DNA of 64,000 nucleotides from assembly GCA_960531495.1 (NCBI GenBank), contig OY482862.1:8327640-8391639 (forward strand). The letters run 5' to 3'. Of this stretch, positions 12,801 through 36,523 are shown piece after piece. The position numbers were made by a program, and so were the translations under genes. The notes beneath the pieces were generated by a model. The model did no database searches and was not told the DNA's origin. It saw nothing but the letters and a program-made list of their open reading frames with translations. This DNA is from Zeus faber (lineage: Eukaryota > Chordata > Actinopteri > Zeiformes > Zeidae). How positions within the stretch are numbered: position 1 is the first letter of the stretch; each line of letters opens with the position of its first letter.

Positions 12801-13962
12801 AGTTGATGGTGACAGCGCAGGACAGATATCCTTCGCCATCTTGCCTCTTGCCTCATGAATAAAACACCAGAGACTGTGGAGTATCTCTAATAACACATCG
12901 TATCACCCCCTTACCCTCCCACACGGAGTGAAGGAGGGGAGTCAGCCTGCAGTTGCAGGGCACATATGCAAAGTGTCGTTAGTGGTTACACCCGGGACCA
13001 CCTCTTTTTACCTCCCACACTCGTTTTTCTCCTTAACCGGAGGCTTTGGCTTTCCACCCGCATTTGAAATGCTAATCAAGTTCTGGGCGCCAGTGCAGAT
13101 TCTCCGGCCTCCTCCTCCTGCTTTAGGTTATTTCTCTTCTCTTCCTCTAACAACACCCTTAACAAGTGATCAACAATGGCGTTTCCATGATCACCTCTGT
13201 TCCGACAGCTTGGCAACAGGTGCTGCTATGTAAGCTGATCTGAAAGAAAACTCGCAGGCCTGGTCAAAGGCTGACCCGTTGTATAACCTCATGTCTTCCT
13301 GCTTGAATGGGTGATTTCTGCAAACTGCTGCCCATCTTCCACTCATGGCCTCATTAGCATGATGATGCCTGATGAGGCTGGGATGTAAGATACAGATACG
13401 TGGCGTGCGATTGTCATGGAGGGACATACTGTAGTTGAGACGTTTTCAACCTCAACTGTCACGTTATCGTTACTATGACTGTGTGAAAATCAACGCTTCT
13501 GAAAAATGATAAATGAAAAACGAACAAGCATTTCCAGGTAGATCACACATATTCCCCACACTGATACGCCTGACGCAGCTTAAAACATTAACTTATACCC
13601 ATGAATAATAGTGTCATAATTAGTCACTCAAACATATTCATCATATTGCTGAAGAAGTGCACACACACACAACCACACAAACTTCCTTCACAATCCTAAA
13701 ATAAAAAAATTACCTTTGGAATTTTGTAGGAATGTCTATCATAACTAGACTTCTAGTGAATCTTGAGTCCAAATTTCACATCACATTTCAAATCACATTT
13801 TTTAAACTGTGTCAAATAAATCCGATATGTTGTGCACAGATGTCAACTATAGTCAGTCTTCATGTAAAGGTCCTGGAATACCATCAAATTTCATAACATG
13901 CCTTTTAGGTGCATGATTTGGGTTTTATAATTTGTACATTAATTTTCCATCTCTTTCCCCAG
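9812..13962. other. Intergenic sequence upstream of the TRIM32-like gene
   Basis: Mostly AT-rich unique sequence with a short TA run near 10,926-10,941 and a poly-T run near 11,364-11,385. Minus-strand frames at 12116-12304 and 12474-12896 look slightly protein-like, but I recognise no family in them. The upstream exon or exons of the TRIM32-like gene probably lie in this stretch, but I could not place them. Confidence 0.35.
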
Positions 13963-14093
13963 GAACTTCAACTTGAATCAAAGATGGAAGCAGCAAAGAT
14001 CTTAAAGTGTGACTGACTTCGACATTTTATCCAGCCTGCCAGTCAAACAGCAAGCCACGTAGTTGTACATTAATTCACTAATCCCTCTCCGCT
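13963..14093 (+). other. 5' UTR part of the TRIM32-like coding exon
   Basis: A pyrimidine-rich acceptor ending CTTTCCCCAG precedes 13963. The segment has an upstream ORF of 10 codons (13984-14016) and a TAA at 14079-14081 in the frame of the main start. That stop means the main frame cannot simply continue upstream within this exon. Confidence 0.55.
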
Positions 14094-16895
14094 ATGATGT
14101 TTTTGGGATCTCCTCTGAGCAGTAATCCCACCTCCCCTATTCCAACCCACAGCCCCAGCCCTCTGTTTCAGCCTGACATGGAGGCCCTGGATGATTCAAT
14201 TCCTGAACCCTTGCCCCTGTCCCCAGTGCCCTGTTGGGCCAAGCAGGTACTGTGTGACCTGGCCCGGGCAGAGACCGAACTCCATCGGCTGCAAGAGCGT
14301 CAGGCAACTGAGACGGAGGTGGTAAAGAGGGGAGTGGAACGGGCCATACTGGGGGCATCCAGAGAAGAGCGCCGCCTACTGGAGAGAGTGGAGCAGGACC
14401 ACAGGGATGCTCAGCAACATCTGGAACAGGTGCAGAGGGAGAATGCAGCAGCAGCCCGGGTCAGCCAGTCATTGCTTGACCAGAGACTTCGCAAACTGTC
14501 CCACCTGCAGGATCAGATCCAGAGAACAAGCCAGCGTCTGCGTCAGGACCAAAGTGGGCCTGACCATAGCCTGCTGCTGCAGGGAGTGTCAGAACTTCTT
14601 CAGCCCTGGGAGATCTCCCTCTCCCTCAAGAAGGTGACCTTCAAGCCCAGCTCCCAACCTAATGCTGTTTCTTTTGGAGATATCCATGTGCACGAGCACA
14701 GCCTGCGCCTGCCTGTTGGAGGGTGCGGACCCCAGGGCCAGCTTTGTGCTCTCCATTCTGGAGAGATGCAATGTGATGATGTTAGCTTTCGTACTGCTGA
14801 GGAGGAGAGGAGCACCCCAGATGGTGCAGGCCCGGTTCTGTCGTTGACTTCCCCAACAGGTAGGGTAGTTCGTAAAATCCGCCTTTCTGGACATAGTAAC
14901 GAAGATTCAACTGAGGAATTGAAGCTCTCCTCGCCTAAGATGCGTCGCTGGCCTCCCAGACATGAGCATTTGGATTTTGAGTCATCACAGGATAATGATA
15001 ACGAATCCGCCACAACTGTACAACAAGGGGAGGACTCTTTTCTGTCCGTCCCAACAGTGCATAACATTGGTGATTCTGAAGGTGAGGAACTAGGGTATAA
15101 AGTGCCTAACAAGAGCAAAAATTATTTCCCCAGGAGCCGGAGTACACCACGTACTCAGCTCTTAGCGTCTACCAGGGAGCACTCACCCTCTCCTCAACTT
15201 AGAAAACTTGAGCATACAAAGCTTGGCCAGCGTTGGAGCTTAGACAGTCAGGATGGAGATAGAGGGAGAAGGAGACAGGGTGTTTCAACTCACACTTACG
15301 GCGCCCTTGCATCCCCTAAGATGTCTCCTAAAGAGCCTTTGGCCAGTCAAAGCTGCCTCGATCTCACTTCAAGAGGAAGGCCTCACTCTCGCCTCAGCCA
15401 GTCTGCGGATGAACACCCTCTTGGCACTCCTGGAGACTCCGGACGAGCCCCCTCCCCAGCAGACAGCCTTGATTCGTGTTACACATTTATCGTCAGCTCA
15501 CCTCGTGACGATAGCGTTAACAAAAGCTCTCTAAACCACAATTCCCGTCTATCCAAGTCGGCAGCTGACCTGTCACGCAGGACGCGCCCGTTGATCACCG
15601 GCAGAAAGAATGAACATGGTGGTGTTTTGAAGACAAGCCACAGGAGCCCCATCTTCCACTCTGGCTCCACCTTCGGATCCCCGACTCTCAGTGGGAGACC
15701 AAGAGTCGCCGACGTTGTACACTTCCCATCTGGACAAAGAGGCCCTAATATTGAGCACCGAACACATAAAAGACCTACAGTGACGGTTGCTAGGTCATTC
15801 TCCATGTCAGTTATAGATGATGCAACACAAGAGTCAAACAGAAGCAGAGAAGTCAGAGGAGAGCCAACCCTGGTAGAGATTGAAGAAGATGGGGATTCAT
15901 CTTTCCCATTGCTTCAAATTGGAGGTGGGCATCTGATTGGGCAATTTGGGAAGCAGGGCTCTGGTCGCTCTGACCTTACCCTCCCCAGTGGAGTCCACAC
16001 CACTCCGCAGGGTCAGGTGTTTATAGTGGACTGTGGAAATGCACGTGTGCAGGTATGTGTGCTTGTGTTTGTTTGTGAGTTAAAATATTATCATAGCACT
16101 TTCTTTTTCATGTATACATAAAAACAACTACAATCACTGAGACAAATTTCTATTTCATTCAAGGTGACCGACCGTCGAGGCAATGTCCTGCAGCAAGTCA
16201 CCTCCCCAACTTCTGATGGTTCTGCGAGAAGGTGCCGGAACTACTTTGACATTGCTGTTAATGCTAAGGGCCTGATTGCGCTCAGCTGTGCAGCAGAGCG
16301 AGCCTTGCTTGTTTTTAACCGCCACGGCCGCCTGCTCCAGACCTTTGGGGGATCAGGCTCAGGCTCCGTCAGGGACGAGCTGGAGGCTCCCAGGGGTGTG
16401 ACAGTAACCAGGCTGGACGAGTTCTTGATTGCGGATATCCGGAAAGGCACCCTCGTCGCTCTGAAGCTGGAACCCAAGACAGGCTCCCGTCTCGAACGTA
16501 CGGTGGTGACAGGATTCCACCGGCCCTACCTGGTGGCAGCCTGCCTCAGCACAGGCATGGTGGCTGTTTCAGAGCGCGGCAGTGAGACTGGCCGTGAGCC
16601 CTGTATCAAAGTGCTGGAGCCTGGTTGGAACACAGTGAGGGTCCTGGGGATATGCTCCAGTATGGGACCCATCCTGGCTTGCCCCTGGGGCATTTGCATC
16701 GACGGGGATGGGAACGTGTTGGTCGCGGACTGGGGGGAGCAGCACAAAGTAATTTTATATCCAGCTCATGGGGTGGGCTGGCCTATTATCACCCAGGGGC
16801 TGAGCAGCCCACGGGGCCTAACCCTACTCTCCGAAGGACAACTTGTTGTATCTGACAGCATGCACCACTGCATCAAGATCTACCAGTACAAATGA
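14094..16895 (+). CDS. TRIM32-like coiled-coil/NHL-repeat protein lacking RING and B-box
   Basis: Two exons, 14094-16052 and 16164-16895, join in phase 0 across a 111-bp GT-AG intron to give 896 residues. Residues about 50-155 are a charged, Gln/Glu/Arg-rich helical region (coiled coil). Residues about 230-600 are Ser/Pro/Arg-rich and probably disordered. From about 610 to the end are NHL repeats: GQFGKQGSGRSDLTLPSGV then IVDCGNARVQV is a classic unit, and the end, QLVVSDSMHHCIKIYQYK, closely parallels the TRIM32 C-terminus. NHL propellers bind RNA or protein partners, and in TRIM32 they recruit substrates for ubiquitination. No zinc-binding RING or B-box pattern is present, and an in-frame stop lies 12 bases before the start codon. 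The protein is therefore either a RING-less relative or has an alternative N-terminal exon. Human TRIM32 is about 650 residues, so this protein is longer, mostly in the middle. The first ATG is followed directly by a second; an ATG at 14178 is another candidate. The family call is firm; orthology is not. Confidence 0.85.
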
Positions 16896-17258
16896 ATCCA
16901 AGATCTATCCGGACACACATGTGACTACGATGACTGCACCAAAACATGTTTCCCACTGTGTTGCCACCACACCCTTATTTATGAATGTGCACTCATCATT
17001 GACCCATGACGATCAGAACACACACCAAGACACATAACACCATGCTTTCATATCTGAGTTGATGGGAGAAAGCTTCATAGATTGTGAAGGACTGAATCCT
17101 CTGCAGAGAAAATGCATTTTTTATATAATTCAGAATGCATCTTCTTATAAATGTTTTGGTTAATTTTTGTTTAAATTTCACCCCTAGCTATTAAACAGGC
17201 CCCTTGGCCTCTGGTGTTACTGATGCAAAACAGCTATTATCTGTTTTCAGAAGGATAG

Positions 17259-17264
17259 AATAAA
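17259..17264 (+). promoter_or_regulatory. Poly(A) signal of the TRIM32-like gene
   Basis: AATAAA about 365 bases after the stop codon and just before a CA microsatellite. It is the first clear plus-strand signal downstream. Confidence 0.55.
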
Positions 17265-17280
17265 GTGCCTCCATGACATA

Positions 17281-19631
<2,351 letters not shown>

Positions 19632-20082
19632 GAACCAGCCAGCCAGCCAACCAGCCAGCCAACCAACTAGCCAGCTAGCCAACCAACCAGCCAGCCAACC
19701 AGCCTACCTGCCATCCAGCCAACCAACCAGCCAGCCAGTCAGCCAACCAGCCTACCAGCCATCCAACCAGCCAGCCAACCAGCAAGCCAGCCAACCAGCC
19801 TACTTGCCATCCAGCCATCCAACCAGCCAGCCAGCCAGATACCCAACCAGCCAGCCAACCAGCCAGCCAGCCAGCCAGCCATCCAGCCAGCCAGCCAGCC
19901 AGACAGCCAGCCAGCCAGCCAACCAGCCTACTTGCCATACAGCCAACCAACCAGTCAACCAACCAGCCAACCAGCCAGCCAGCCAGCCAGCCAGCCAACC
20001 AGCCTACTTGCCATCCAGCCAACCAACCAGCCAGCCAGCCAGTTACCCAACCAGCCAACCAACCAGCCAACCTGCCAGCCAT

Positions 20083-20113
<31 letters not shown>

Positions 20114-20212
20114 TCCAGTCAGCCAGCCAGCCAGCTGGCCAGCCAACCAGCTAGCCAGCCAGCCAGCCAGCCATCCTGCCATCCAGCCAGCCTGCCAGCC
20201 TGCCAGCCATCT
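19632..20212. repeat. Tetranucleotide array CAGC/CAAC (CCAG type)
   Basis: About 580 bp of 4-bp units, mainly CAGC and CAAC with occasional CTAC, CATC and CTTGC variants. A 4-bp unit shifts through all three frames and, having no stop, keeps long frames open on both strands (SQPASQPTSQP on plus, GWLAGWLA on minus). These frames are a consequence of the repeat, not genes. Confidence 0.95.
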
Positions 20213-20655
20213 GGTGTCAGATCAAACACCAAACTCCCACTCAGAAATCCCCTGCGATAAACAGTTCAGTGCCACTCTTTTGATTCCACCTTTTCAGCTT
20301 GGAATTTTAGAATGCGATGATTGCAGGCTTCGCGGGGCCCACCGCAATCGCACCCGGCCCATGCTGCGTCTTTTTTGAAATGGGTTTTGCGTTTGAGGTT
20401 ACTCTGCCAGACATGACGCGCCCAATGAACCTGACGTGAAGCCGCCAGCAGTGATGATGGGACCGTTGGCAGGTGAAGCGTCCCCGCAGACTGCCAGACT
20501 GTCTACACCACTGACTTGGGGTCCCGCGGGCTGTGATGATGGCATACACTATAATAACGCCCGCTACTCCACTTTGCTCACGACATGCTGTGTGGTCATC
20601 AAAGGAGATGGGTCAGGGTGAGGGTGAGAGGGGTATTTTGAGCCCCCACTCAGTA
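20213..20655. other. Intergenic sequence, nothing recognised
   Basis: Unique sequence between the tetranucleotide array and a LINE 3' end. Confidence 0.4.
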
Positions 20656-20902
20656 TTACCTTTTTGAGTCTTGTTTTATTTTTTTATTTTATTTGTATTT
20701 GTATGATTCTATTCATTAACTGCATTACGTTTTAGGAATCAGTTAGTTTCAGTTAGTTAGTAAGGTAGAAATTAGGTTATCTATTATGTTCGGTTTAGAA
20801 CTTATTGTGCATAATCTCCGGGTGCGTTGCAAAGGCATTTCACTGCATATATATCAAAGTATGTATATGTATGTGACAAATAAACCTCTTGAATCTTGAA
20901 TC
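20656..20902 (+). mobile_element. 3' end of an L2-type LINE
   Basis: Shares the block ATTACGTTTTAGGAATCAGTT and the following TTCAGTTAGT with the 3' region of the LINE at 46.7-49.9 kb. It ends in GACAAATAAA and a short TTGAATC tandem, the kind of 3' tail used by L2-group LINEs. Only the 3' UTR is present, which is normal for 5'-truncated LINE insertions. Confidence 0.7.
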
Positions 20903-23016
20903 AGTGAAGAGGGAATAGCTGGTAGGTACACAAGAAATGTCAACAGAATTTCCCTTAAACCGAACTACGGCCCTGTTGCCATAGTTCGCTAAAAATTACT
21001 GCATTTACATTTGTGTCCTTATGTTCACAATATAGAAAGTAGGGTAAGGACAAAAAAAAAGACTGGTCCCCACATTCAGTCACTTTTGATCATTTTGGCA
21101 GGAATTTAACTAGTACGCTACTGCAGGCTGGTCTAGGGACATACAATCAGTGCCGTCTTTTTGTTTGCGACTTCTCTGCTTCAAGTACCGTAAAAGTACA
21201 GTGTTGCTTTGCGCAAGGGAGCACATTCAAAAGCCGAAGCTGGAACCGACACAACAATTTCCCCTTGATGTTACATTAATTTTTGGTTTGTTTTCTTTTC
21301 AAACGCCTTCATTATCAGACAGATTTCTGGGAAAGGCAATACAACAAATACTCTCTTGGAAAACGGTGTTGATGGTATTTGCCAAATCCGGTTTCTGCAT
21401 GCATAGGACCCCAAAACCGAAGCTAATTAAGAGATTTGTGTGTGCTTGGAAATGCATTAATCATGAATTTTTGCAATATTGCGATTAAGCCCAATTAACC
21501 GTGTACTCAACGGTGGGTGGGGGTACAATTTGACAGACTTGAAGACAACACTCTTTAGCTGTTTTTAATGAAGACGTGATGATACAGTACACACGACACA
21601 CGATGATTATGCACCATATATTGTACAGTACTCGTATGAGTGGCATTCTATTATTACCACACCCTCACCCACACAGACTTGAATTCCCGTTGTCCCCTGT
21701 CAGACCACATTCAATTTAAAGCATAAATAATGACATAACAGTCCTATCTCGCTCCCTTCTTTAAATACGTCCCTATTGGCGGAGCTGCTGCATGAGCTAC
21801 AGTGTATTGTGCGTCGTTCATCGGTAAGTCAGCGGAACAAGATGTGATTGCCGAGGTGTTGTGGCAGTTGCATCATGCTCCAGAGGAACGGTCCCCCGGT
21901 CGTAATCCCCGCTGGCCCTGGTGATCACCGGGCCATCGGCTGATTGCGGTGCCGCGGCCGCCGCCTCCCCACGAAAGCTCAGCTCCTCTTTCATCTCTCC
22001 CCGCATGACGCAAACACAGCAGCGAGTGGCTATCTGCGACATCTTCCCTTTTCCACAGGTGCTAGCAGTGCAACAAAACACACAGACACACACACATAAG
22101 CAAGAAATGAGCAGACACGACACCTCTCCCGAGTTGAGGACGCACAGTAATTATGGCACAGCTTGCCGTTTTAATTAAAGAATGTCATTAAATATTAACC
22201 CAACGAAAAATGATAAGAAAACACACTAAAGTACTTAGGCAGGACATGAGTTTTGAATTAACACCAGCACTCCCACATCTATCTTCAGTATTTATGGTCC
22301 AGTGGTCATTATCCTTCCTGTCTCATACAGTCATACTGAGTGAGTCGAGCTGGTGCATCACGCCCGGCTGTCTTTTATTGTTTGTGTCATAAAGCGAGCG
22401 CTGACACGGGCAGCCCGTATTGTCCGTGTCAACACACTCTTTAGCGGGAAACGCGACTCTACCGAGCAAATATCAAAAGGCTTTGACAGAGATCAGGCCC
22501 GCAAAATAAAGCTCAGCAGGAAGGGCTCATCACTGATGTTTCTTCAAAAAATAAGAATAAAAAAATAGGACCGATAGCGACAGCTTCGATATGAGCCGTT
22601 GTGTTGTGGAGTAGTTTTGTCTGCCAGCCGGAGCCTGACTCGCAGGCTCTGTCACGACAATTCCACGCTATACAATGTCATTGAAATAATTAAAATTTTT
22701 CCTCTGCTTCAGAAGAAGCCAATTGATAATAGGGGCCGCATCAAAGTCCAACTGTGAACCACAGCTTTTACGCCAGAAAACAAAGAAGATGAACAAACTT
22801 AAGATGCCACAATAACGGCTCTCTTTTTTTGATTACAAAAAACAAAGGAGTGTCTATGCTGGCTACTGTTTTGGGGTCTGTTGGTCAGAGGATACATAGC
22901 AAAAGGGAGAAACACTCCTGAAGACATTATAGCAGTCAGAACACCTCACATTTGTCTCACTTTCAAACATAATATATATATGGTGGGTTAATGCTTTTTG
23001 TACACAACTTTGAATA
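20903..23016. other. Intergenic sequence downstream of the ANKRD50-like gene
   Basis: No gene recognised. Positions 21,440-21,505 (AATGCATTAATCATGAA, GATTAAGCCCAATTAA) and 22,690-22,745 have enhancer-like homeodomain words. A short CpG-richer patch lies at 21,880-21,990. Confidence 0.35.
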
Positions 23017-23022
23017 TTTATT
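23017..23022 (-). promoter_or_regulatory. Poly(A) signal of the ANKRD50-like gene
   Basis: AATAAA on the minus strand, about 630 bases beyond the stop codon. The 23,023-23,652 interval would be the 3' UTR. Confidence 0.5.
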
Positions 23023-23652
23023 GAGTTGAAATGTATTTTTTTAAGACAAATATAGTGATGGTGAAAATGCATGAACAACCTAAAACCACGTAAAAAAAAA
23101 CAAAAAACCCGGTGAGGCTGAAATGCCAGCTTTTATGTCCATCAGTTATTCCTTCCTCTGGTCTTCAGAATGCAGACAGGAACAAGTGTGCGGGTAAAAA
23201 GGGTGGTACAAGATCCATTCATTCCTCTCTCATCTAAGCCCAAAACCCGTTATCCACACTGCTTATAGGCCTTTGAACTGCAAAAACATCCTCCTCCACC
23301 TAAAACAGGGAACGCTATTATTAAAATACCAGGAATTCCTGGAAACCTCTGTAGACAATTGCTCATAATGGCATTTGGTCTTCTGGAGCTCAAACTGCAT
23401 GCCAATGGTCTGATGACTATTGTTTCTAGTGATATTGTACCATTATTGTGCTATACATTCCAATCAATGGATTAAATTAACCCCATACGATGATAATGGT
23501 TTATGTTAAGAAAACAGATAGCTGCCTTAATTATTTAAATGTATTTTCTTTTGAGAAGGAAGAAGATCCACATATCCTGAGAAAGGACAAAAAATCAGGA
23601 AATTTAAGAAATACGGTGATGGCTGTCTCTCGTTTACCTACTTTAGTATAAG

Positions 23653-32421
<8,769 letters not shown>

Positions 32422-32574
32422 CGGGCCCCTGCGATCAGACGTCCTGGCTGATACACACTGCAAGGCGCTCCTGGTCCCATAATTCACCTCCTCGCTTGAG
32501 ATTTCACTTTTGCTTTTGATTTAGGCTGTGGCACTTTGTCTGCTTTGGGAAATGGCTGCCTTTTTCCCCCTCGG

Positions 32575-32575
<1 letters not shown>

Positions 32576-32617
<42 letters not shown>

Positions 32618-32676
32618 CACACACACACACACTCACACTCACACTCACACTCTCACACAGACACACACACACACAC
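32576..32676. repeat. Compound (CA)n microsatellite
   Basis: CA array with CG and CACACT interruptions. Confidence 0.95.
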
Positions 32677-33232
32677 TACTGTCAGGTCGTGAAAACAAGG
32701 TATGCGTCAGGCATACAACCTTCATCGGAGGATCTCCCAGGTAGTTTTGGTAGACAACCCCAGACCCCACCTCCCCTCGCCCCGGAGGGTGGTGAGGTAA
32801 TGGTGAAAGGTTGTCAAGGGAGAGGGGTCAGGTAAAGGTTAAGTCCGTCCGCAGGAAGTTCATTCGTGGGACAAGTCATTCAGCAGCTCTTATCCCGTCC
32901 TTCCCACAGGTGCTTCCAATCAATCCGCTCCATCCAGCACCGCCTCGACTTCTAACCGACGGAGAGGAACACGGGCGGCGGAGAGGGAGTCAAGTCTCGC
33001 GGGTTGCAGCCACTCATCGCGCTCCTGGAGGTTTGGCGACGGAGCTGTCAAAAAGCCTGAAAGACAAAGAGAAACGAATGGAGTCGTTCCTTCTCTCACC
33101 GATACAACAAGGTCAATAATCACCACAGATCTTCCCCCTCCACTCCTGGTGGGCTGCCTACGTCTTTCAATTACTGCCACCGTCACTCTGACACCTTTCC
33201 CCCGTTCTGCCAAGCCTCCAATGGAATTCCCT

Positions 33233-33275
33233 TCTCTCTCTCTCTCTCTCTCTCGCTCTCTCTCGCTCTCTCTCT
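33233..33275. repeat. (CT)n microsatellite
   Basis: CT array with two CG interruptions. Confidence 0.93.
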
Positions 33276-35169
33276 GGTTTTTCTTGTCTTTTTTCACTCC
33301 TCCCCCTAGTGTTTGCCGGCATGTCAGGACATGCACCGAGGAGAGGGAGCGAGCACTCGTATGCACTTGAGTAGTTCCAAAGGAGGCTCGGCGGAGGTTA
33401 TATGGGGGTCAAAGTTCAACCACGGGGCCACGCTAAACCTCAATAACGAAGCACGAGAACAGAGATTTCAAACTGAGGTTTTCCCCTTTTTGCAGAGGCC
33501 GAATGGGGATTTTAGCGTCAAAATGTCAGGATTCATTCAGGTAAAACGTCTGATAGTGTTCTTCGATGAATGTGAATGACAGGCAGAGCTGCCGTCCCGA
33601 CCGAGGACGCTCCGCTGTATATGACCCACCCTCCAGTGGGATTCAAGCTGATGGCTGTTGATGCAAACACGTCCTGGTTTTACAACAGGAAATACATTTT
33701 TATGGTGATTCGCATTGGATGGGTGGACTTTAAAGCCTGAGCGGGGAATTCAAGACTCAACGAGGCAAAAAACACCTTTGGGATTTCGGTATACACATAT
33801 CATCCTACATGTACAAAATACAATTTTCAATTATTGTTATCATTAATATACTTTCCCTTGATTGGAGATCGAACTAAAAGCGTGTAACATTTAGAATGGC
33901 GCTTGATCCTTATTGTCACTGCGAGAAGGAAACGCCAGAATTCAAGGATTATGGATTTGCAGCTTAATGACACATTCATACAGTTCATACAGTTGGCTCA
34001 TCAACAGTGACAGAAAGTCTTGACTCCTGAGAGTCCTGAGAATTTATTGTTTTTTGGGGTTTTTTTTGGCCTCTGGAAAACTCAGATTGGCTCTGAAATG
34101 ACAAAGGCAGACATTAGTCGTTCATTATTTTGCGAAGATTGTACAGTAAGCACCGTAGAGGTCTGGTGGTCCAGTCTAGTTGGCGTTAAGACCGTACTGC
34201 AATTTCCTTTAGACTTTTACTGCTCTGATGAAGGTATTTTAATCACACCATCTCCTGGGGGTCATCTTAGTTCTCATATTAAACACCGTGAACCCAGTGG
34301 CCTGGATCATTACTTTGGCTGAGCTGAGGTACTGTAGTATACGGTTAGATCAGATCCTGTATCAATCTGTGTTGGATTCCAGAGCAGCCATCTAAATATG
34401 CCTCACATGGTTATTATTAAGCGGATGTGATCAACCCAAAACCAAAACCCTGTTGCTTTACGTAGAATGGAAACACGCAGAACCTCCAGCCTCCATGCTC
34501 AGTTTAAAAGAGCTGACAGAAGCATTTTATAGCTTTGTTTAATGGTGAAAAAGAAAGGCTGACTGTGCACGATCGAGTCGAGTCAAGATGCAGGACTTGA
34601 AAAGGAAAAGGAGAGAAAAAAAAAAAAAAAAAAAAAAAAAACACACACACAGGATGCGTTGGGGGAAAATTTTGTGCACGAGGCTCTGCAGGCCTGGCAC
34701 CAAATGACTCCGGGACCCCTGTAAAAAAATAAAAAAGAACAAAAACCCAATGAGGCTCCCACAGGCATTTCGGTGGCTTCTGTGAGGAAGTTCTCACGGG
34801 GATGGCAGAATGCGCAGCATAGCGTGCATCATTAGCTAATTGAACAACGCCGTGAACAGTTCTGGTGAATTTAGTCGACGACAGCTTTGGGTCGTGTAAT
34901 TCATCCGTGCATTGGAGATAACAACACCTCAGTGGCTGAGTTACTGTGCATGAGCAGCAGAGTTTTGCGTGCTGCAGAAGGCACACCGAGAGCAGGGGAA
35001 GAACCGATGCATTTGTTGAAAATGTTTAGATTGCTGGGTGGATGGATGAATAGGGGGCTTTTTCGCAGAATCTCGCTCTCGAAAACAAAGAAGAAAAAAA
35101 AAGACGGCGGCAACCAACGTTAATGAATGAAAACGGTTTAAAATCATTTACAACAAAAAAAAAATTAGA

Positions 35170-36262
35170 ACAGGTCTACAAGCAGATGTCTACATTCTTG
35201 TAGTTCCTCTTGGCCTTTGCATGACCTCAGCAACCACCTGTCAATTACAGCTGTCTAAACAGGTACATCTAGGTCCAGGACGGAACCCACCTTGAGAACC
35301 AACACCTGATTGATGATTTACACTCATTCCACCAGGACACACACACAGAGACTCGCTGAGCACTTTTTTAAGAACACTATATTAATACCGGGTAAGGCCT
35401 CCCTGGCTCTCAAAACAGCCTCCATTCTTCTTGGCATGGATTCCACAAGGTGTTGGAAACATTCCTTTGAGATTCTGGTCCATGTTGACAGGATTGCATC
35501 ACGCAATTCCTGCAGATTTGTCAGCTGCACAGTCACGCTGCAAATCTCCCGTTCTATCACTTCCCAAAGGCGTTCTGCTGGATTCAAATCAGGTGACTGG
35601 GAAGACCACTGAACACAACACTGAACTCATCATCATGTTCATGAAAGCGGTTGGAGTGGCTTTTGCTTTGTGACACGGTGCATCATCGTGCTGGAAGTAG
35701 CCGTTAGAAGATGGTAAATTGTGGCCAATGCTGGCAACAATACTCAAATGGGCTGTTGCACTCAAGCAAAGATTGATTGATATTAACGGGCCCAAAGTGA
35801 GCCAAGAAAAATATCCCCACACCATAACACCACCACTTGGCTCCATGGAATCATCCATTCAGCTATTTGTGTGCCTCAACAGAAATCGAGATTCAACAGA
35901 CCAGGCTTTTCCAGTCTTGAAGTGGAACCTCACACGGTCTTCTGCTGTTGTAGCCCATCCGCCTCGGCGCTCCACGTCTTGTGGATTCTCAGATGTTTTT
36001 CTGCTCACCGGAAATGTACAGAGCGGTTATCTGAGCTACCGTAGCCTTTCTGTCCGCTCGAACCACTCTGGCCGTGCTCCGCTCTGACCTCTCTCATCAA
36101 CAAGGCGTTTCCGTGCGCACAACTGCCGCTCACCGGATGTTTTCTGCATCGTTCTGAGTAATCTCTAGAGACAGTTGTGTGTGAAAACCCCAGGAGGTCA
36201 GCAGTTACGGAAGTACAGTAGTCAAACCAGCCCGTCTGGCACCAACAATCATGAAGTACTCA
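35170..36262 (-). mobile_element. Tc1/mariner-type DNA transposon, degraded
   Basis: On the minus strand, fragments of a Tc1-type transposase appear in the right order. First comes an N-terminal helix-turn-helix region (near 36,050-36,250). A central block follows, with GGVMVWGYFSW and QHDDAPCHKAK, the latter holding the second catalytic aspartate. Last is a C-terminal block with NPAERLWEVIEREI and ECFQHLVESMPRRMEAVL. The frame is interrupted several times, so the copy is dead. Terminal repeats could not be delimited with confidence, so the ends are approximate. It lies within the likely first intron of the ANKRD50-like gene, in the same orientation. Confidence 0.8.
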
Positions 36263-36379
36263 GTGAGTGCATATCACATGTTGCGTTTTCCAGTCAAAAC
36301 GCAACATTTTTCAAGAGAGGACATCTCTATTTAGAGGAGTTATACACACACATAAACGTACAAACATACATACATACAT

Positions 36380-36380
<1 letters not shown>

Positions 36381-36420
<40 letters not shown>

Positions 36421-36442
36421 TACATACATACATACATACATC

Positions 36443-36480
<38 letters not shown>

Positions 36481-36509
36481 CATACATACACACACACACA
36501 CATATAAAT
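36381..36509. repeat. Compound CA/CATA/TA microsatellite
   Basis: Alternating CA, TACA and TA blocks about 130 bp long. Confidence 0.95.
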
Positions 36510-36523
36510 AAATAAAAATCCAC

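Noticed and set aside
12474-12896. Minus-strand 140-residue frame as a transposase fragment
   Set aside because: I considered a Harbinger-type origin, but no diagnostic motif was visible.
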